A stretch of DNA of 64,000 nt from Pedobacter sp. B4-66 (GTDB taxonomy: Bacteria > Bacteroidota > Bacteroidia > Sphingobacteriales > Sphingobacteriaceae). The notes beneath the pieces were generated by a model. The model searched no databases. It saw only the letters and a program-made list of their open reading frames with translations, and was not told where the DNA came from. Shown here one piece after another: positions 62,760 through 64,000 of the stretch (position 1 is its first letter; every line of letters begins with the position of its first letter). The DNA lies in the NCBI RefSeq assembly GCF_018492665.1, contig NZ_JAFVME010000006.1, forward strand, positions 372,001-436,000, in the 5' to 3' direction. The position numbers and the translations under genes were made by a program.

Positions 62760-64000
62760 TTACAACGTTCCAATGTAAGGTTTTGATTTACTAAATGGAA
62801 TAAACTCTACGCGATATGGGGTATTGGCACACATCATACTCCACAGTACTTTGCCGTTTTTATCAGTAAGATACACCTGATTTTGTTTAGAAACACAGGT
62901 TAAAATAGTATCGTCATTAATCAGATAGGCGCTTCCCATTCTATCTGTAAAAGTTCCTTCTTGTAATTGTGTCTGCAATTTTAAAGAAACTTGCTTGGAT
63001 ACTGGATTTAAATCAAAGGCTAATATCTGCGAACGTTTTTTACTGGTCCCATTGTCAAATAACATGATGTTCTTTTGATTGTTTACATGCACTGCATGTC
63101 CCTGGTCAAATTCAGCACCTTGAGGTAATACAAATTCTCCTCCCTTTCCAAATTTCCACATCACCTTTTTGTTTGTGGCATTAACCTTCCAAATTTGGCC
63201 ATTATTATAAAATGAAATGATGTAGTTTCCATCTGTGTCAATAAAAAGACTATTGGCATGCATCCAATCTTTTGCCTCTTTTAAAATGTTTTTTTCTTTT
63301 AAAGGATCAAGCGCATCAAAGACACTCCAACTCCATATTTTTTTACCGGCTTTATCTATTACCAAAATACCGTCGCCTTTAACAGTATCTGCCTGTTTAC
63401 CACCTACAGTGCTTAAATCGATAAGTTTTTCTTCTGCACTTAAGGTCACATATTGATTTTTTGCATTAAGTAATATTTCATGATGAATTGTTTGTTTAAA
63501 ATCCATCACTCCTTTTTTCAAATGAAAAATGGTATCACCGGTTAGAGACAATTCTAAAATTTCATTTCCATAGCTCGTTGGGTAATCCATTGGAGCTAAA
63601 ATTGCAAGAATAGTTTTGTTTTGGGTAAAATGAGCTACTTTAACCCCCGTGTCGTTAAATCTTTGATACCACCTTAAACCACCTTGAAAATCTATCATAC
63701 CAATAAAGCCTGGTGTTTCTCTGTTATAAACCAACATACTACCATCTTTAAATTCGGTTGGTAATTCCTGCTCATTTTGAAGATTTACATGATATAAACC
63801 AAGTAATTGATCAGGAATATCTTTTGTTTTAAAAGTATATATATCAGATTCAAACCTCACTCCTCCATTTCCAGATACAATGCGATATTGGTAAGTTGAA
63901 TTAAATTTCAAATTGGTTAGTACTATTTTAAAGTCGCTTCTTTGTGTAGAAACAGGAGTAGTATTTAATTTATCTTTTTGGCCATTAATCCAATATTCAA
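62760..64000 (-). CDS. Arylsulfotransferase (ASST)-like protein, N-terminus outside the window
   Basis: The frame is open to the window edge; the apparent start at 63911 is a TTG and upstream codons continue without a stop as KIVLTNLKFNSTYQYRI, a fibronectin-III-like strand pattern. The propeller carries DWMHANSLFIDTDG and QGHAVHVNNQ, the His motifs of ASST enzymes, which in E. coli transfer sulfate from phenolic esters. About 413 residues are present. It is upstream of GH97 and probably co-transcribed. Sulfate transfer in PUL 2 is inferred from family; a non-catalytic or other propeller role cannot be excluded. Confidence 0.78.
   Translation of the reverse strand, partial: EYWINGQKDKLNTTPVSTQRSDFKIVLTNLKFNSTYQYRIVSGNGGVRFESDIYTFKTKDIPDQLLGLYHVNLQNEQELPTEFKDGSMLVYNRETPGFIGMIDFQGGLRWYQRFNDTGVKVAHFTQNKTILAILAPMDYPTSYGNEILELSLTGDTIFHLKKGVMDFKQTIHHEILLNAKNQYVTLSAEEKLIDLSTVGGKQADTVKGDGILVIDKAGKKIWSWSVFDALDPLKEKNILKEAKDWMHANSLFIDTDGNYIISFYNNGQIWKVNATNKKVMWKFGKGGEFVLPQGAEFDQGHAVHVNNQKNIMLFDNGTSKKRSQILAFDLNPVSKQVSLKLQTQLQEGTFTDRMGSAYLINDDTILTCVSKQNQVYLTDKNGKVLWSMMCANTPYRVEFIPFSKSKPYIGTL

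Noticed and set aside
63909..63911. TTG as the start of the arylsulfotransferase-like gene
   Set aside because: The frame stays open upstream to the window edge with domain-like residues, so the gene is truncated by the window.
1..64000. CRISPR arrays, tRNA or rRNA genes, insertion sequences, prophage genes
   Set aside because: No regularly spaced repeats, cloverleaf sequences, transposases or phage structural proteins were recognised anywhere in the window.

Overview
The window comes from an AT-rich member of the Bacteroidota, most likely Sphingobacteriaceae and Pedobacter-like. The signs are two SusC/SusD polysaccharide utilisation loci (PULs), a SusC with an N-terminal STN domain wired to an ECF sigma/FecR pair, lipoprotein signals of the S-S-C type, and promoters of the Bacteroidota form TTTG-N19-TAnnTTTG. 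I saw no rRNA, tRNA, CRISPR array, transposase or phage module. The genus is inference.

Layout. Positions 1-5490: the end of an unknown gene, a dihydrofolate-reductase-like protein, then a TonB receptor plus DUF4374 lipoprotein divergent from an AraC-type regulator (probable siderophore or metal uptake). 5497-10618: a minus-strand operon for asparagine/aspartate use (DcaP-type porin, periplasmic asparaginase, aspartase, DcuB-type C4-dicarboxylate carrier). 10847-17401: a small lipoprotein, a leader with three nested inverted repeats, then a TolC/RND/adaptor efflux operon and a small conserved protein. 17461-26681: PUL 1 with a GH99 endo-alpha-mannanase-like enzyme, DUF3823 lipoprotein, SusD, SusC, FecR and ECF sigma factor, probably for alpha-mannan. 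Immediately upstream on the same strand (26717-32361) lie a ketose 3-epimerase-like enzyme, an FG-GAP repeat protein and a large PVC-type cytochrome/HEAT protein. 32666-35823: a class-C beta-lactamase-like serine hydrolase and a thioredoxin-fold protein. 35982-39850: an ArsR-SRPBCC fusion regulator with two palindromic operator candidates, SRPBCC, DUF1579-like, DHFR-like, GNAT and alpha/beta hydrolase genes.

39885-64000 is PUL 2, the least conventional part. It has GH110 (alpha-1,3-galactosidase family), a LamG-plus-barrel protein, a TIM-barrel isomerase-like protein, a 758-residue unknown that looks like a glycosidase, SusD/SusC, a divergent AraC regulator, a secreted RhaM-like mutarotase, a sodium/solute symporter, an enolase-superfamily dehydratase, an aldo/keto reductase, a 775-residue helical-toroid-like protein, GH97 and a truncated arylsulfotransferase. 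Together these suggest a glycan containing alpha-galactose and probably an L-sugar or 6-deoxy sugar, which would be oxidised without phosphorylation.

The main finding is a 26-bp element that I read directly from the sequence. It occurs three times in the same orientation, upstream of all three PUL 2 transcription units whose leaders lie in this window (47936-47961, 53306-53331, 60785-60810). It is a candidate binding site for the AraC regulator at 53425-54291 and would define a PUL-wide regulon. Function assignments rest on motif recognition by eye; no database search was run.
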